A stretch of 64,000 nucleotides of DNA, taken from JADFNB01 sp036397455. GTDB lineage: Bacteria > Gemmatimonadota > Gemmatimonadetes > Gemmatimonadales > GWC2-71-9. The stretch's first letter is position 1. The number at the start of each line of letters is the position of its first letter. Position numbers and translations under genes: made by a program. The stretch lies in contig DASWIX010000079.1 in NCBI GenBank assembly GCA_036397455.1, positions 196,186-260,185 on the forward strand. The letters are read 5' to 3'. The notes below the pieces were generated by a model, which ran no database searches, had not been told where the DNA came from, and saw nothing but the letters and a program-made list of their open reading frames with translations. Shown here piece by piece: positions 28,066 through 37,241 of the stretch.

Positions 28066-29229
28066 CTAGTCACGCCCGCAATAGGCGGTCGCCGCCGCCA
28101 CGAGGATCGCGCTCAGGTTCCGCACGGATTCGAGGTCGACCCATTCCTCGGCGGCGTGTGCGCCCGCGCCGCTCGCGCCCAGCACGACCGTTTCGATCCC
28201 CGCAGCCTGGAGAAAGGCCGCATCCATCCACGGCGTCTGACCGCCGTACGCGGGCGGCGATCCAAGCACCGCCGTGGCCGCATCGGCGACCGCGCGCACG
28301 ATGGCGGCATCCTGATCCACGCCAAAAGGATCCCGCCACAACAGCGCGCGCACCGCCGCCCTGAAATCCGGATCGACCGCGGCAAGTTGGTGCACCACGT
28401 GCTCGATCTCCCGCACGACCTGTTGTTCGGTTTCGCCGGGAATCGTGCGTCGTTCGATCTCCGCGCGCGAGCGGGCGGCATAGATCGAAGGGCCGGTCCC
28501 GCCCGCGAGTAACCCCACGTGCAGCGACGGCGGCCCGACGAGCGGATGGGGGTCGCGGGCGCGCAGCTCGCGTTCCAGCCCATCGAGCGCGGCGAGAAAG
28601 AGCCCCATCCGCATGTTGGCATCGACCCCGAGATCGAACCGGCTGCCATGGGCGGCGCGCCCGGTCGTCTCGACCTCGACCCAGCAGAACCCCTTGTGCG
28701 CCAGACAGATCCCGAGATCCGTGGGCTCGGTGACGATGGCCGCATCGGTGTGCACGTAGCGCAGCACCTCCTGCATCCCGACGCTCTCCGTCTCCTCGTC
28801 GGCGACGGCGACGACGAGCACGTCACCCGCCAGGTCGCGGTCGGCCAGATCGTGGGCAGCCTGCATGCACGCCGCGAGCCCGCTCTTCATGTCGTACGCG
28901 CCGCGTCCGTAGACGCGCCCATCCCGCACCGCGCCCGAAAACGGCTCCGCCATCTCCCCAACGCCGACAGTGTCCAGGTGGGCGTACAGCATGAGGCTCT
29001 TGCCGGCTCCGGTCCCGGCGCGGCGTCCAACGACGCTCATCCGCCCCGGCTCCGGCTCGTAACTGGTGACAGCGAGACCGATCCGATCGAGCCATTCCGC
29101 CACGAAGGACGCGATCGCCCGTTCGTCGGTTTTGCCGCCGGAGAACGCGGGATTGATCGAATTGATCTGCACCAGCTCTGACAGCAATCGCGTGACGCCG
29201 TCTGGTGAATCGCTCCGGTGGCTTGCCAT
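28066..29229 (-). CDS. M20 family metallopeptidase / deacylase (ArgE/DapE-like)
   Basis: This is a zinc-dependent hydrolase of N-acyl amino acids or peptides, 387 residues from ATG 29229, which has AGGAGC seven bases upstream. Metal ligands are visible: His84 (YAHLDTVG), Asp113 (GRGAYDMKSG), Glu145/146 (ADEETESVG), Glu168 (VTEPT) and the late histidine in GASGAGAHAAEEW. A lid domain lies at about 180-290. The exact substrate (acetylornithine, succinyl-diaminopimelate or a dipeptide) cannot be decided. It is followed within a few bases by the kinase gene, so the two-component system may respond to or control a metabolite of this enzyme; that is inference. Confidence 0.88.
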   Translation of the reverse strand: MASHRSDSPDGVTRLLSELVQINSINPAFSGGKTDERAIASFVAEWLDRIGLAVTSYEPEPGRMSVVGRRAGTGAGKSLMLYAHLDTVGVGEMAEPFSGAVRDGRVYGRGAYDMKSGLAACMQAAHDLADRDLAGDVLVVAVADEETESVGMQEVLRYVHTDAAIVTEPTDLGICLAHKGFCWVEVETTGRAAHGSRFDLGVDANMRMGLFLAALDGLERELRARDPHPLVGPPSLHVGLLAGGTGPSIYAARSRAEIERRTIPGETEQQVVREIEHVVHQLAAVDPDFRAAVRALLWRDPFGVDQDAAIVRAVADAATAVLGSPPAYGGQTPWMDAAFLQAAGIETVVLGASGAGAHAAEEWVDLESVRNLSAILVAAATAYCGRD

Positions 29230-29282
29230 GTCGGGCTCCTTACATTTCCATCCCCTGCCCTGGTTCAATCCACGAGAAGGCG

Positions 29283-29392
29283 ATGGCCGTCAGCGATAGT
29301 TACCGTGAATATGCGCTCGAGCAACTGGGCCGGGTCATCCCGGTCACGGCCTGGGCGATGTTCGGCGGCGTCGGGATCTACGGCGAAGCCCT
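29283..29392 (+). pseudogene. TfoX N-terminal domain remnant
   Basis: From the ATG at 29283, preceded by AGAAGG, the frame reads like a TfoX N-domain start: SDSYREYALEQLGRVIPVTA, then MFGGVGIYGEAL. The family normally continues with a strand of the FALI type and about 60 more residues. Here similarity stops near residue 36, where the sequence enters the tail of a DUF1330 remnant on the other strand. The open frame continues without stop to about 30023, but that extension has no family character. It is best read as a truncated gene joined to foreign sequence. Confidence 0.6.
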
Positions 29393-29404
29393 CGACCATC
29401 AAGG

Positions 29405-29558
29405 GGCCTTCAATCACGATCATCCTGGACCGGGATGCGACTGTGCCGCATCGCTTTCGCCGCGGCGTATGCCGACGGTGGGCCGCGGCCAGCCGCTTGT
29501 ACTCCTCGTAACGGGCTGGGTTGGTGACCTCGATGTCGACGATGATATATCCCGGCAT
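29405..29558 (-). pseudogene. DUF1330 family remnant
   Basis: From ATG 29558 the first 24 residues (PGYIIVDIEVTNPARYEEYK) are a good DUF1330 start. The middle of the domain is replaced by an arginine-rich stretch, and a recognisable strand (SRMIVIEGP) reappears after fewer residues than expected. Beyond 29405 the sequence turns into the reverse of the TfoX remnant. The gene has therefore lost its middle and C-terminus, through indels and a rearrangement. The frame stays open to 29265, but I do not think a working protein is made. Confidence 0.5.
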
Positions 29559-30278
29559 GTGGGTACCCGTCCTGGTTCGGTTGAATGGTCCCTGAGACAT
29601 CCGTTGGCGCGGGCGACACGACGCCCCGTCATGCGGGCAGCGCGGTTCCCCAATAATTGGGGGCTTCAGGGAATCGTGTGGGTTCCTGGTCGGGTTTCCT
29701 GGACGAGGTTAAGGAGGGGCACACTCGGCACCGCCCCTCCCCCCGCGTTGGACCGCAGAGAGCGCAGAGGACGCAGAGGGCTTGCGGCACCCGCGACAGG
29801 TTCCAGATCGCGCGACCCGAGCATCAGTCCTCGATGGTCCCTTCCACCCCCAACAACTCCTGACTCAATGGGCACGACGGAGCGGCGGGGAATCACGCGG
29901 AAACCCTCTGCGTCCTCCGCGTCCTCTGCGGTAGGCACGGGCGGGGGTGGGGGCCCCGCTGCGCTCGCAACGGTCTCCGTGAGCGGCCCCTACCCCTCCG
30001 CGGGTTGGGTATCGGACCTGTGACAACCCATACGAAACACCGACCCGGCAGGTACATCGTGTCGATCACCTCGATCGTGAAACCGCCCCCATCTCCCCTC
30101 GATCGAGCAGCGCTCGCAGGCGTCGATGCGTTCCATTATGAAGCGCGGCCAATCGCGGCGGCCGTGCCCTCGATCGGTCATCGTAACGATGAGATTCGAT
30201 ATCAGAATCTGCAACCTTATTCCCCTGAGGAGCGTCTAAGTCAGTAATCGACAGACATCACAGCGCGGAGTGAGAAGC
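29559..30278. other. Non-coding stretch of about 0.7 kb with repeats
   Basis: No convincing gene is seen between the DUF1330 remnant and the DUF5916 gene. Short open frames on both strands are low in hydrophobic residues and dominated by repeat-derived words. Inside are CCCCAATAATTGGGG at 29648-29662 (6-bp stem) and the inverted repeat at 29752-29932. The last 100 bases are more AT-rich and probably hold the promoter of the gene at 30279, but no clear -35/-10 pair stands out. Confidence 0.6.
29752..29932. repeat. Inverted repeat made of 9-bp units (MITE-like)
   Basis: The left arm 29752-29780 and the right arm 29904-29932 are 29 bp long and match as inverted copies at 26 of 29 positions. Each arm is itself built from 9-bp units of the type NNCGCAGAG (ACCGCAGAG, AGCGCAGAG, GACGCAGAG on the left). 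About 123 bp lie between the arms, with a C/G-rich imperfect extension outside both arms. There is no transposase. It could form a long hairpin in RNA or be a small non-autonomous element. Confidence 0.7.
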
Positions 30279-32969
30279 ATGGGGCGACAAGCACTGGCGT
30301 TGATACTCCTCTCTTGCGGCACCCCGCTCGCGGCGCAAAACGGCCATACGATTCCGTCGCCCGAGGTCCGCGCCGTCCGTTTGACCGAGCGGATCACGCT
30401 GGACGGCCGACTCGCCGAGTCGGTCTGGCGAACCGCGCCACCCGCCGACGGGTTTCGTCAGAATCAACCCCGCGAAGGGCAACCAGCCACCCAGCGCACC
30501 GAAGTCCGGTTCGCGTATGACGGCGAGGCGGTTTACATCGGGGCGCGCATGGACGACAGCCTCGGCGCGGCGGGGGTTCAGACTCGCCTCGTCCGCCGGG
30601 ACGGGGACCTGAGTTCGGACTATCTCACCGTCATCTTCGACCCCTATCACGATCATATCGGCCGTTTGTTCTTCACCGTAAACCCCTCCGGCGTCCGCGC
30701 GGACGCCGACGGGTTGGGGGGTGGCGAGGACGACTCATGGGACCCTGTATGGGAAGTGAAGACCGCCATCGACGACGACGGCTGGACCGCGGAGATCCGA
30801 ATCCCGTTCTCGCAACTCCGCTATCCCGAGACGCGTGACGCCCAAACGTGGGGCCTGCAGATCTGGCGCGCGGTCAATCGGCTGAACGAAATCCAGATGT
30901 GGTCGTTCTGGGGGCTGCAGGAGACCGGCGGGCCGTCGCGATTCGGCCATCTCAGCGGCTTGGAGATTCAGGCGTCGCCGCAGCGGGCTGAGATCCTGCC
31001 GTATGTGGTCGGCCGATCGACCAACGAGCCGGTGATCGACCCCGATGACCCCTTCGCCAAGGCCCATACGGCCGACGGCCGTTTCGGCGCCGACGCGCGG
31101 GTGCTGCTCACCTCGAACTTGACGCTCAACCTCAGCGTCAATCCGGACTTCGGGCAGGTCGAAGTCGATCCGGCGGTGGTGAACCTCTCGGCGTTCGAGA
31201 CCTTCTTCTCGGAACGACGACCGTTTTTCGTGGAGGGCGCCGGGTATTTCGGCTTCGGCGGCTTGAACTGCTACTTCTGCTCCAACGTGTCGAGCCTGTC
31301 GATGTTCTACAGCCGGCGCATCGGACGCTATCCCCAGGCAGCCGGCAACGCGTTCGACGCCGGCTCGTACGCCGACGTGCCGGAGAATACGAATATCCTC
31401 GGTGCCGCGAAGCTCACCGGCCGAACGGCAAGCGGATGGTCCGTCGGCGTGCTCGATGCCGTCACGCGCCGCGAACGCGCGACGGTCCAACGGGCCGATG
31501 ATTCCCGCACGCAGGTCACCGTCGAACCGTTCACGAACTATTTCGTCGGACGCGTCGCGCGGGATCTCCGCGACGGCGCCACCGTGTTACGCGGTATCGT
31601 CACGTCCGTGGTTCGGAACTTCGACGATCCGGCGCTGGGCGAGCACATGAGCCGTCACGCCGAGTCGGTCGGGCTCGGAACGGACTGGTGGTTTGGAAAC
31701 CGTGATTACCGGTTGATGGCGCAGTTCGCCGGAACGCAGGTGACGGGCGACGCGGCCGCGATGCTGCGCCTGCAGCGATCGAGTGCCCGCTACTTTCAGC
31801 GGCCCGATCGTGAACACGGACGCAACGGCTTCCTCACCGACGCGTTCGATCCGTCGCTCACCGTCATGCGCGGGCTTGGGGCCTACGCCCGTTTTGCCCG
31901 GGAATCCGGCAGTCTGCTGTGGGAAGTGGCGACCAACGTTCGCACGCCGGGATTCGAGAACAACGACATCGCGTTCCTGTCCCGCGCCGACTACTGGTGG
32001 ATGCACGCCAACGTCTTCCCGCAATTCACCCGACCGACATCCTGGTACCGGACCTTGTTCTTCATCGGAGGGGGACAGCAGCAGTACAACTTCGACGGTG
32101 ACCTCACCGACCGGCAGGCGCAGGTTTTCGGATACTGGCAACTCCTCAACTACTGGAACATACAGACCTTCTACATCCATCGCTGGGAACTGGACGACGA
32201 CCGGCTCACACGGGGCGGGCCGGTCGTCGAGCGCGCGGCGCTCGACTTTTGGCAGGCGAGCGTCTCGACCGACTCGCGCAAGGCACTGGTACTGTCCGCC
32301 AACCCGACCGTCTCCGGGAACGCCGATGGGGCGCGGAGTTGGTCGGCCGACCTCGGCGTGACGTGGCGGCCGGCATCGAACATCTCGATCTCGCTGGGAC
32401 CGAGCTACAACTACGGGGAATCCGCCGCGCAATATGTCACGAGCATCGCCGACACCACGGCCGTCGCGTTCTTCGGCCGGCGCTACGTCTTCGCGGGGAT
32501 CACGCAGCGCACGCTGTCGATGAATACGCGACTCAACATCACGTTTACGCCGAACCTGACGCTCGAGTTGTTCGCGCAACCGTTCATGGCGAGCGCCGAC
32601 TACGATGGTTTCCGCGAGTTCGCGGCGCCGCGGCAACTCGAGAAGCTGGTGTACGGCCTGGACGTGGGCACGGTGAGCAGCAGGCGCGCGAACGGCGTGA
32701 CGACGTATACCATCGATCCCGATGCCGACGGACCCGCCGACGCGTTCGAACTCGACGACCCGAGCTTCACGTTCCGGTCGCTTCGCGGCAACGCCGTCCT
32801 GCGGTGGGAGTACATGCCCGGCTCGACGCTCTTCCTCGTCTGGACCCGCCAGAGCGCGTCGTCGATTGGTGCGGGAGACCTGCGCATCGGCCGCGACGCC
32901 GAGGCGCTGTTCGAGGGTCCCGCCGAGAACATCTTCCTGGTGAAGGTCAACTACCGGCTTGGCGCCTAG
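30279..32969 (+). CDS. DUF5916 outer-membrane protein with CBM9-like N-terminal domain
   Basis: The protein has 896 residues from ATG 30279, with GGAG upstream; a GTG at 30270 would add three. A signal peptide ends at about residue 20 (PLAAQ). Residues of about 30-210 resemble a family 9 carbohydrate-binding beta-sandwich (RITLDGRLAESVWRTAP ... VEVRFAYDGEAVYIGARMDD type). The DUF5916 hallmark follows: NPDFGQVEVDPAVVNLSAFE and FFSERRPFFVEGAGYF. The rest has aromatic beta-strands as in an outer-membrane barrel. Binding or uptake of sugar-containing material is likely, but no substrate is known for this family. No TonB box is obvious. Confidence 0.88.
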   Translation: MGRQALALILLSCGTPLAAQNGHTIPSPEVRAVRLTERITLDGRLAESVWRTAPPADGFRQNQPREGQPATQRTEVRFAYDGEAVYIGARMDDSLGAAGVQTRLVRRDGDLSSDYLTVIFDPYHDHIGRLFFTVNPSGVRADADGLGGGEDDSWDPVWEVKTAIDDDGWTAEIRIPFSQLRYPETRDAQTWGLQIWRAVNRLNEIQMWSFWGLQETGGPSRFGHLSGLEIQASPQRAEILPYVVGRSTNEPVIDPDDPFAKAHTADGRFGADARVLLTSNLTLNLSVNPDFGQVEVDPAVVNLSAFETFFSERRPFFVEGAGYFGFGGLNCYFCSNVSSLSMFYSRRIGRYPQAAGNAFDAGSYADVPENTNILGAAKLTGRTASGWSVGVLDAVTRRERATVQRADDSRTQVTVEPFTNYFVGRVARDLRDGATVLRGIVTSVVRNFDDPALGEHMSRHAESVGLGTDWWFGNRDYRLMAQFAGTQVTGDAAAMLRLQRSSARYFQRPDREHGRNGFLTDAFDPSLTVMRGLGAYARFARESGSLLWEVATNVRTPGFENNDIAFLSRADYWWMHANVFPQFTRPTSWYRTLFFIGGGQQQYNFDGDLTDRQAQVFGYWQLLNYWNIQTFYIHRWELDDDRLTRGGPVVERAALDFWQASVSTDSRKALVLSANPTVSGNADGARSWSADLGVTWRPASNISISLGPSYNYGESAAQYVTSIADTTAVAFFGRRYVFAGITQRTLSMNTRLNITFTPNLTLELFAQPFMASADYDGFREFAAPRQLEKLVYGLDVGTVSSRRANGVTTYTIDPDADGPADAFELDDPSFTFRSLRGNAVLRWEYMPGSTLFLVWTRQSASSIGAGDLRIGRDAEALFEGPAENIFLVKVNYRLGA

Positions 32970-33010
32970 AGAGGCTGTTCCCTGGACCTTCGAGCGCCTG
33001 CACAAGACCC

Positions 33011-33850
33011 TCAACGGGGGTCGTCCGCGGCAACCCGTGTAGGGTCACGGCGTCCCGTCGCCACGATCAGCGCCTGTCCGGGCTCAACCACGTCCACATA
33101 CTCGACGGACCCGAAGCCGGCCGACTCGAGTTCGGCGATAATCTCCGCCTCGGTGAAGTGGTGCTCGTAGGTCGGCTCGAGCTTGTCACCCAGCTCGACC
33201 GGCGGGCGCCGTCGCAGTCGCCGGAGCGGGTTGGCGATGGCGGCCACCGCCCGGAAGTAGAACGCGCCCTCCCGCCGTGCGCAGAACCCGAGGACGACCG
33301 GGCCGCCGGGAACAACGGCACGTCGCAGCGCCTCGAGGAACTCGATGCGACGCGCGCGGGGGATCATGTGGATATACACGCCCCATCCGACGAGCGCGCC
33401 GTCCCAGGGCGTGTCCGGTCGCGGGCATTCATCCGGCGGGACGCGCCGAATCCGCGCCGCGCTGCCTTCGCGCGTGAGAAACGCGTTGCCGTAGTCGACG
33501 AGCACGTCGTTGCACTCAAACCCATCCACCCGATGTCCCATTCCCGAGAGCGCTAAGACCTCGCGCCCGCCTCCGGCCCCGAGCACGAGGACGGACCGCG
33601 CGTCCGCGAGGTGGCGGACGACCGGGACCTCTTCGCGTGGCGTCAGACCGCGCCGATTGAACGCGTCGTCGGCGTAGGGGGTTGGTCCGGAGTAGAAGGC
33701 GTGGTTCACGCGGTCGAGCTGCTGGCGTGACAACAGCCCGAGCCACACGCCGCCATGAACCGCCTCCACGAAGCGAATGGCGCCGGTGACGACCTTCGTC
33801 ACGGCCCGCCCTCCTGCTTTGAGCCAGCGATGGGTGCGGATGACGAGCAA
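33011..33850 (-). CDS. Class I SAM-dependent methyltransferase
   Basis: I place the start at TTG 33850, because a full AGGAGG sits five bases upstream; a TTG at 33895 would add 15 residues. The 279-residue protein has motif I SVLVLGAGGGREVLAL and an acidic residue after it (VDGFECND). A post-I segment (DGALVGWGVYIHMIP) and a PGGPVVLGF motif III are also visible. The N-terminal 90 residues are not typical and may recognise the substrate. It follows the anchor-B protein gene by about 50 bp on the same strand. The substrate is not inferable. Confidence 0.8.
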   Translation of the reverse strand: MLVIRTHRWLKAGGRAVTKVVTGAIRFVEAVHGGVWLGLLSRQQLDRVNHAFYSGPTPYADDAFNRRGLTPREEVPVVRHLADARSVLVLGAGGGREVLALSGMGHRVDGFECNDVLVDYGNAFLTREGSAARIRRVPPDECPRPDTPWDGALVGWGVYIHMIPRARRIEFLEALRRAVVPGGPVVLGFCARREGAFYFRAVAAIANPLRRLRRRPPVELGDKLEPTYEHHFTEAEIIAELESAGFGSVEYVDVVEPGQALIVATGRRDPTRVAADDPR

Positions 33851-33899
33851 CGCGACCTCCTCCCGGTCGGACCGCCGCCCGCCATCCTCCTCCAACGGG

Positions 33900-36284
33900 C
33901 TACGGCACGAGGTTCAGCGGCCGATACTTGAGGAAGAACACACCTTCCTGACCGCTCGAAACCACGATCGTTCCACTCTCGAAGAACGGGTAGTTGCTCC
34001 ACGACCCGTCGAACTCGACTTCCTCGCTCCACGGCACGGTGTCGAAGTAGCCGACCTCAGTGGGATTCTCCGGATCGCTGATGTCCAACACCCGCAGTCC
34101 GCTCACATAGTTGGACTGATACATCAGGGTGCCCTTGATGTACAAGTTGTGGTCGATCGTGAACGTCTCGCCAAAGTGTTCCTTGACCATGATCGGATCA
34201 TCCAGGTCCTGGATGTCCCAAATGAGCGTGCGCGTCCCCGGCATGGGCTCGCCCGCCTGCACCGAGTTCGACTCGTCGCCCTCATCGTCCATGAAGAAGT
34301 ACCGCTGATCCTCGGTGATCCACCCCTGATGGGCGTACCCAACGTTGGGGTAGTCGGCGGCCGACAGGCGAACGGGATGAGCCTTGTCGGTCACGTCCGC
34401 GATCGACAGCGCGGTCTCGTTGGACCCGAAGCAGATTTCCTTGCCGACGTGTTCGGCGTCGGGCCCGCTATACACGATGCACATCCCGTCGTGGGAGTAC
34501 CCGGTTCTGGCATTCCCCGTGGTCGTATCGGCGAAGCAGCCCGCAAAGGCCGGTCGCGTCGGCGCCCGAACATCGATCATGTGCAACCCGCCGCCACACG
34601 TCTCCCCGCCGCTATTCACCCCGACCGCGTAGGCGAACCCCGTCTGTTCGTTGATCACGATGTTGTGCGCCGACGCGATCCCGTCGTAGTGTGCATCTTC
34701 CTCGAACGTCACCGGCGGCACGCGCACGTCGCGCAGATGGGTGAGATCGAACACCTGCACGCCGTGCGGCCCCGCCCCGTCGGCGACGACGAACGCGTGA
34801 TTGGCGTACACCTTGATGTCGCGCCAGGCGTTGCCGCGCGAGCCCGCCGTCTTCGGGAGGTTCCCCAGGTACGTCGGACGGGCCGCATCGGTGACATCGA
34901 TGAACGCCGTCCCGTCCGTCCGCCCAACGATCGCGTACTCGCGGCCGGACGCCGGGTCGGTCCACCCCCAGACGTCATTCGTCTTGGCGCCGCGACCGCC
35001 GCCGATGCCGCGGACCGGCAGGAACGACACGATGTCCACCTGCTTGCAGTCGAATTGGTCGGCTTTGCCCTCGGAACACGCAACCTCACCGCCCACGATC
35101 GGCGATAGGGCGTCGGGCTCCGGCCCGAGCAGCTTATCCGATGCCCGCCACGTGTCGCCGTCCCGCTCCATGATGATCGCGGAGCCGAGTCCGAAATCGT
35201 CGCCGGTCGCGCCAATGACCGCGAGGTTGCCGCCCACGGCAATCACGTCGCCGAAGTTGTCGCCGACGTCAGCCTCTGGACCGGCGAGTGCCGCTATGGG
35301 GGTGAATTCCCCTGGGGCCCCGTCGAACCGCAAGCGGTAGACGCGACCGGAGGCCCCCGCGCCCGGTGCGCCGACCCACAACTCGCCGTTCGCCGCCAGC
35401 AGCGTCGACCCAAAACGCGACCCGGATTCGCGCGGATCGGCATTCAGCGTCGGTCCGGCCTCCCACCCGGCGCTCCCGCGGCGGTAGGTACGGATCTCTC
35501 CGGTCCCCTGGTCTCTGCCCGGAACGCCGATCAGGGCCTGCCCATCCATCCAGGCGACCGACGATCCGAATGTGTCACCAGGCCGCCGGTCTGCTTCGTC
35601 GAGCGCGAACCGCTGTTCGAGGGCCCAGTCACCCGTGGCGTTACGGCGAAACACGTAGGCGCCGCCGCGCTGCTGCAGCGCCTGGCTCGCCTGTAACGCG
35701 CCGGTCAGCAGCCGTTCGCCATCGAACGCGAGCGACCACCCGAGGAACTCCTGCGGTGGGGCGGAATCGCCCGGCACCAGCTTTGCCTCCTGACTCCATC
35801 CGCCCGACGCGTCACGGTGATACACGTAGACCGCGCCACGGCTTTCGTTGTGGCCCAGCGCGCTGACGAACAGCAGGTCCCCTTGCAGCAGGCCGAACCG
35901 TCCAAACGCGTCGCCCTCCCCGACATCGGCCGGTCGCAACATCTCGGCGTAGGCCCAATCATCGCCGTCGCGCCGATACACGAACGCGGCACCGGTGCTC
36001 TGGTCCAGCAGCGTACTGCCGATGATCATCGACCGGTCGTCCATCGCGATGAATCGCCCGAAGTAGTCGCCGCCTTCGTGTTCCGGGGCCGTGAGGGTAC
36101 CGCTCCGCTCCCACCCGCCTCCCGCTCGACGATAGATGTAGATCGTCGCGGGCTCGGACTGCTTCACCGGCTCACTGATGAGAATCTGGCCGTCGCGAAT
36201 AGCCGCGTAGGCCCCGAACTGCTGCGCCTGCAGCGACGCGGCGGTCAGGATCGTGAAGGCAATGGCATAGGGAAGTCCGCGCAT
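33900..36284 (-). CDS. Secreted FG-GAP / choice-of-anchor B repeat protein
   Basis: This exported protein has 794 residues and a signal peptide at 1-21 (ending LQAQQ). Residues of about 25-380 consist of repeated units of the FG-GAP type, each with a glycine/aspartate turn and YVYRR-like strands (for example DYFGRFIAMDD, AFGRFGLLQGD, NFGDVIAVGGN). Residues of about 400-790 fit the choice-of-anchor B family with LVIVD-type blades (GNAWRDIKVYANHAFVV, then LRVLDISDPENPTEVGYFDT). Both parts probably form beta-propellers. No C-terminal anchor is seen. Cysteine pairs in the second half may form disulfides. Function is likely adhesion or scaffolding outside the cell. Confidence 0.85.
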   Translation of the reverse strand: MRGLPYAIAFTILTAASLQAQQFGAYAAIRDGQILISEPVKQSEPATIYIYRRAGGGWERSGTLTAPEHEGGDYFGRFIAMDDRSMIIGSTLLDQSTGAAFVYRRDGDDWAYAEMLRPADVGEGDAFGRFGLLQGDLLFVSALGHNESRGAVYVYHRDASGGWSQEAKLVPGDSAPPQEFLGWSLAFDGERLLTGALQASQALQQRGGAYVFRRNATGDWALEQRFALDEADRRPGDTFGSSVAWMDGQALIGVPGRDQGTGEIRTYRRGSAGWEAGPTLNADPRESGSRFGSTLLAANGELWVGAPGAGASGRVYRLRFDGAPGEFTPIAALAGPEADVGDNFGDVIAVGGNLAVIGATGDDFGLGSAIIMERDGDTWRASDKLLGPEPDALSPIVGGEVACSEGKADQFDCKQVDIVSFLPVRGIGGGRGAKTNDVWGWTDPASGREYAIVGRTDGTAFIDVTDAARPTYLGNLPKTAGSRGNAWRDIKVYANHAFVVADGAGPHGVQVFDLTHLRDVRVPPVTFEEDAHYDGIASAHNIVINEQTGFAYAVGVNSGGETCGGGLHMIDVRAPTRPAFAGCFADTTTGNARTGYSHDGMCIVYSGPDAEHVGKEICFGSNETALSIADVTDKAHPVRLSAADYPNVGYAHQGWITEDQRYFFMDDEGDESNSVQAGEPMPGTRTLIWDIQDLDDPIMVKEHFGETFTIDHNLYIKGTLMYQSNYVSGLRVLDISDPENPTEVGYFDTVPWSEEVEFDGSWSNYPFFESGTIVVSSGQEGVFFLKYRPLNLVP

Positions 36285-36488
36285 CCAAACACCTCGCTCG
36301 TGTCGTTGACTGTGAACCGGTTGGGCCGGGTTGAGCGGTTGAAGATACCCCGCCTCCCCCCGCGTGGTTCAGGGGGGGCGAGACGCATCGTCCACCCCGA
36401 CACCAATGTAGACGCATGTGGCACAAAAAGGGTTTCAGATCGGGCGCAGCGCTCTCCGGGGATCGGCGTCACGCGACCCGGTCCGAGG

Positions 36489-37028
36489 TCAGGGCTCGTG
36501 CGGTGGCAAGAACTCAGGCGGGATCGGGTTGTCCTCCCGTTCGCTATCGAAGATCCACCCGACGATCCACCAGCGGGTTCCGTCGAAGTAGAGCTGGATA
36601 CTGTTGATGCCGCGCCCGCGGACCGACCCGTTCGGCGCGTCGCTGGACGCGTAGGTACTCCAAACGTTCGCCACGTTGCCGAACCGCTGGGTCACACGGT
36701 GGATCTCCCATTCGTAGAACGGCCGTTGACGGGGCCCGCCAAACCGGTCGTGGTATTCCCCCAGCGACATCATGCGGATCGTTGGCCGACCGCCCGCCCC
36801 ACGCACCGGGATACCAACCCGGGCATCCGGCACGTGGAGCGATGCGTCACGGACCCGGTCAGCTCGCCCGCCCGCCGGACCCGACACGACGTCGTAGTAC
36901 GCCTTGAGCATTCCATCTAACGTTCCGACGTCCTCGGCCCGCGCGACGGGAGTCGAGTCGGTCTGGGCACGTAGCGGCGCCGACAAGGCCAGGCCGGCCA
37001 TCCCGATGGTAAGCATGATCCGCTTCAT
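36489..37028 (-). CDS. Secreted NTF2/SnoaL-like protein
   Basis: The protein has 179 residues from ATG 37028, which has GGAGA upstream. Longer readings start in unconserved arginine-rich sequence and are rejected. A signal peptide (residues 1-22, ending PLRAQ) is followed by a compact alpha+beta domain. It starts AEDVGTLDGMLKAYYDVVSG and contains ANVWSTYAS and INSIQLYFDGTRWWIVGWIF, the pattern of NTF2-like/SnoaL-like domains. No catalytic residues can be assigned. It stands alone between a secreted protein gene and an amidotransferase gene. Confidence 0.7.
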   Translation of the reverse strand: MKRIMLTIGMAGLALSAPLRAQTDSTPVARAEDVGTLDGMLKAYYDVVSGPAGGRADRVRDASLHVPDARVGIPVRGAGGRPTIRMMSLGEYHDRFGGPRQRPFYEWEIHRVTQRFGNVANVWSTYASSDAPNGSVRGRGINSIQLYFDGTRWWIVGWIFDSEREDNPIPPEFLPPHEP

Positions 37029-37241
37029 GCCGTCTCCAACCGCCTGCCTGCGACGGCCATAGTACCCACGCGCGCATTCCACAGTCCGAGCCCAACCGTG
37101 GTACCACCGGACCACAACGGAGGATCGGGTCGAGGCGTCGTGAAATCGAGCAGCCAATGGCCGACGTCGACGCCCTGGCGCGAAATGACCTGCGAACATG
37201 TTCCTCGTCCTCGATAGAAGTGCCCGATGTTGGGCCGCTGA

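Noticed and set aside
29666..29938. Minus-strand 90-codon frame over the inverted repeat
   Set aside because: Its sequence (AEDAEDAEG, PLRPLRSLRS) comes directly from the 9-bp repeat units, so it is not a real protein gene.
29393..30023. Long extension of the TfoX-like frame as a chimeric protein
   Set aside because: Beyond residue 36 the composition is that of non-coding repeat DNA and the frame crosses the reversed DUF1330 remnant.
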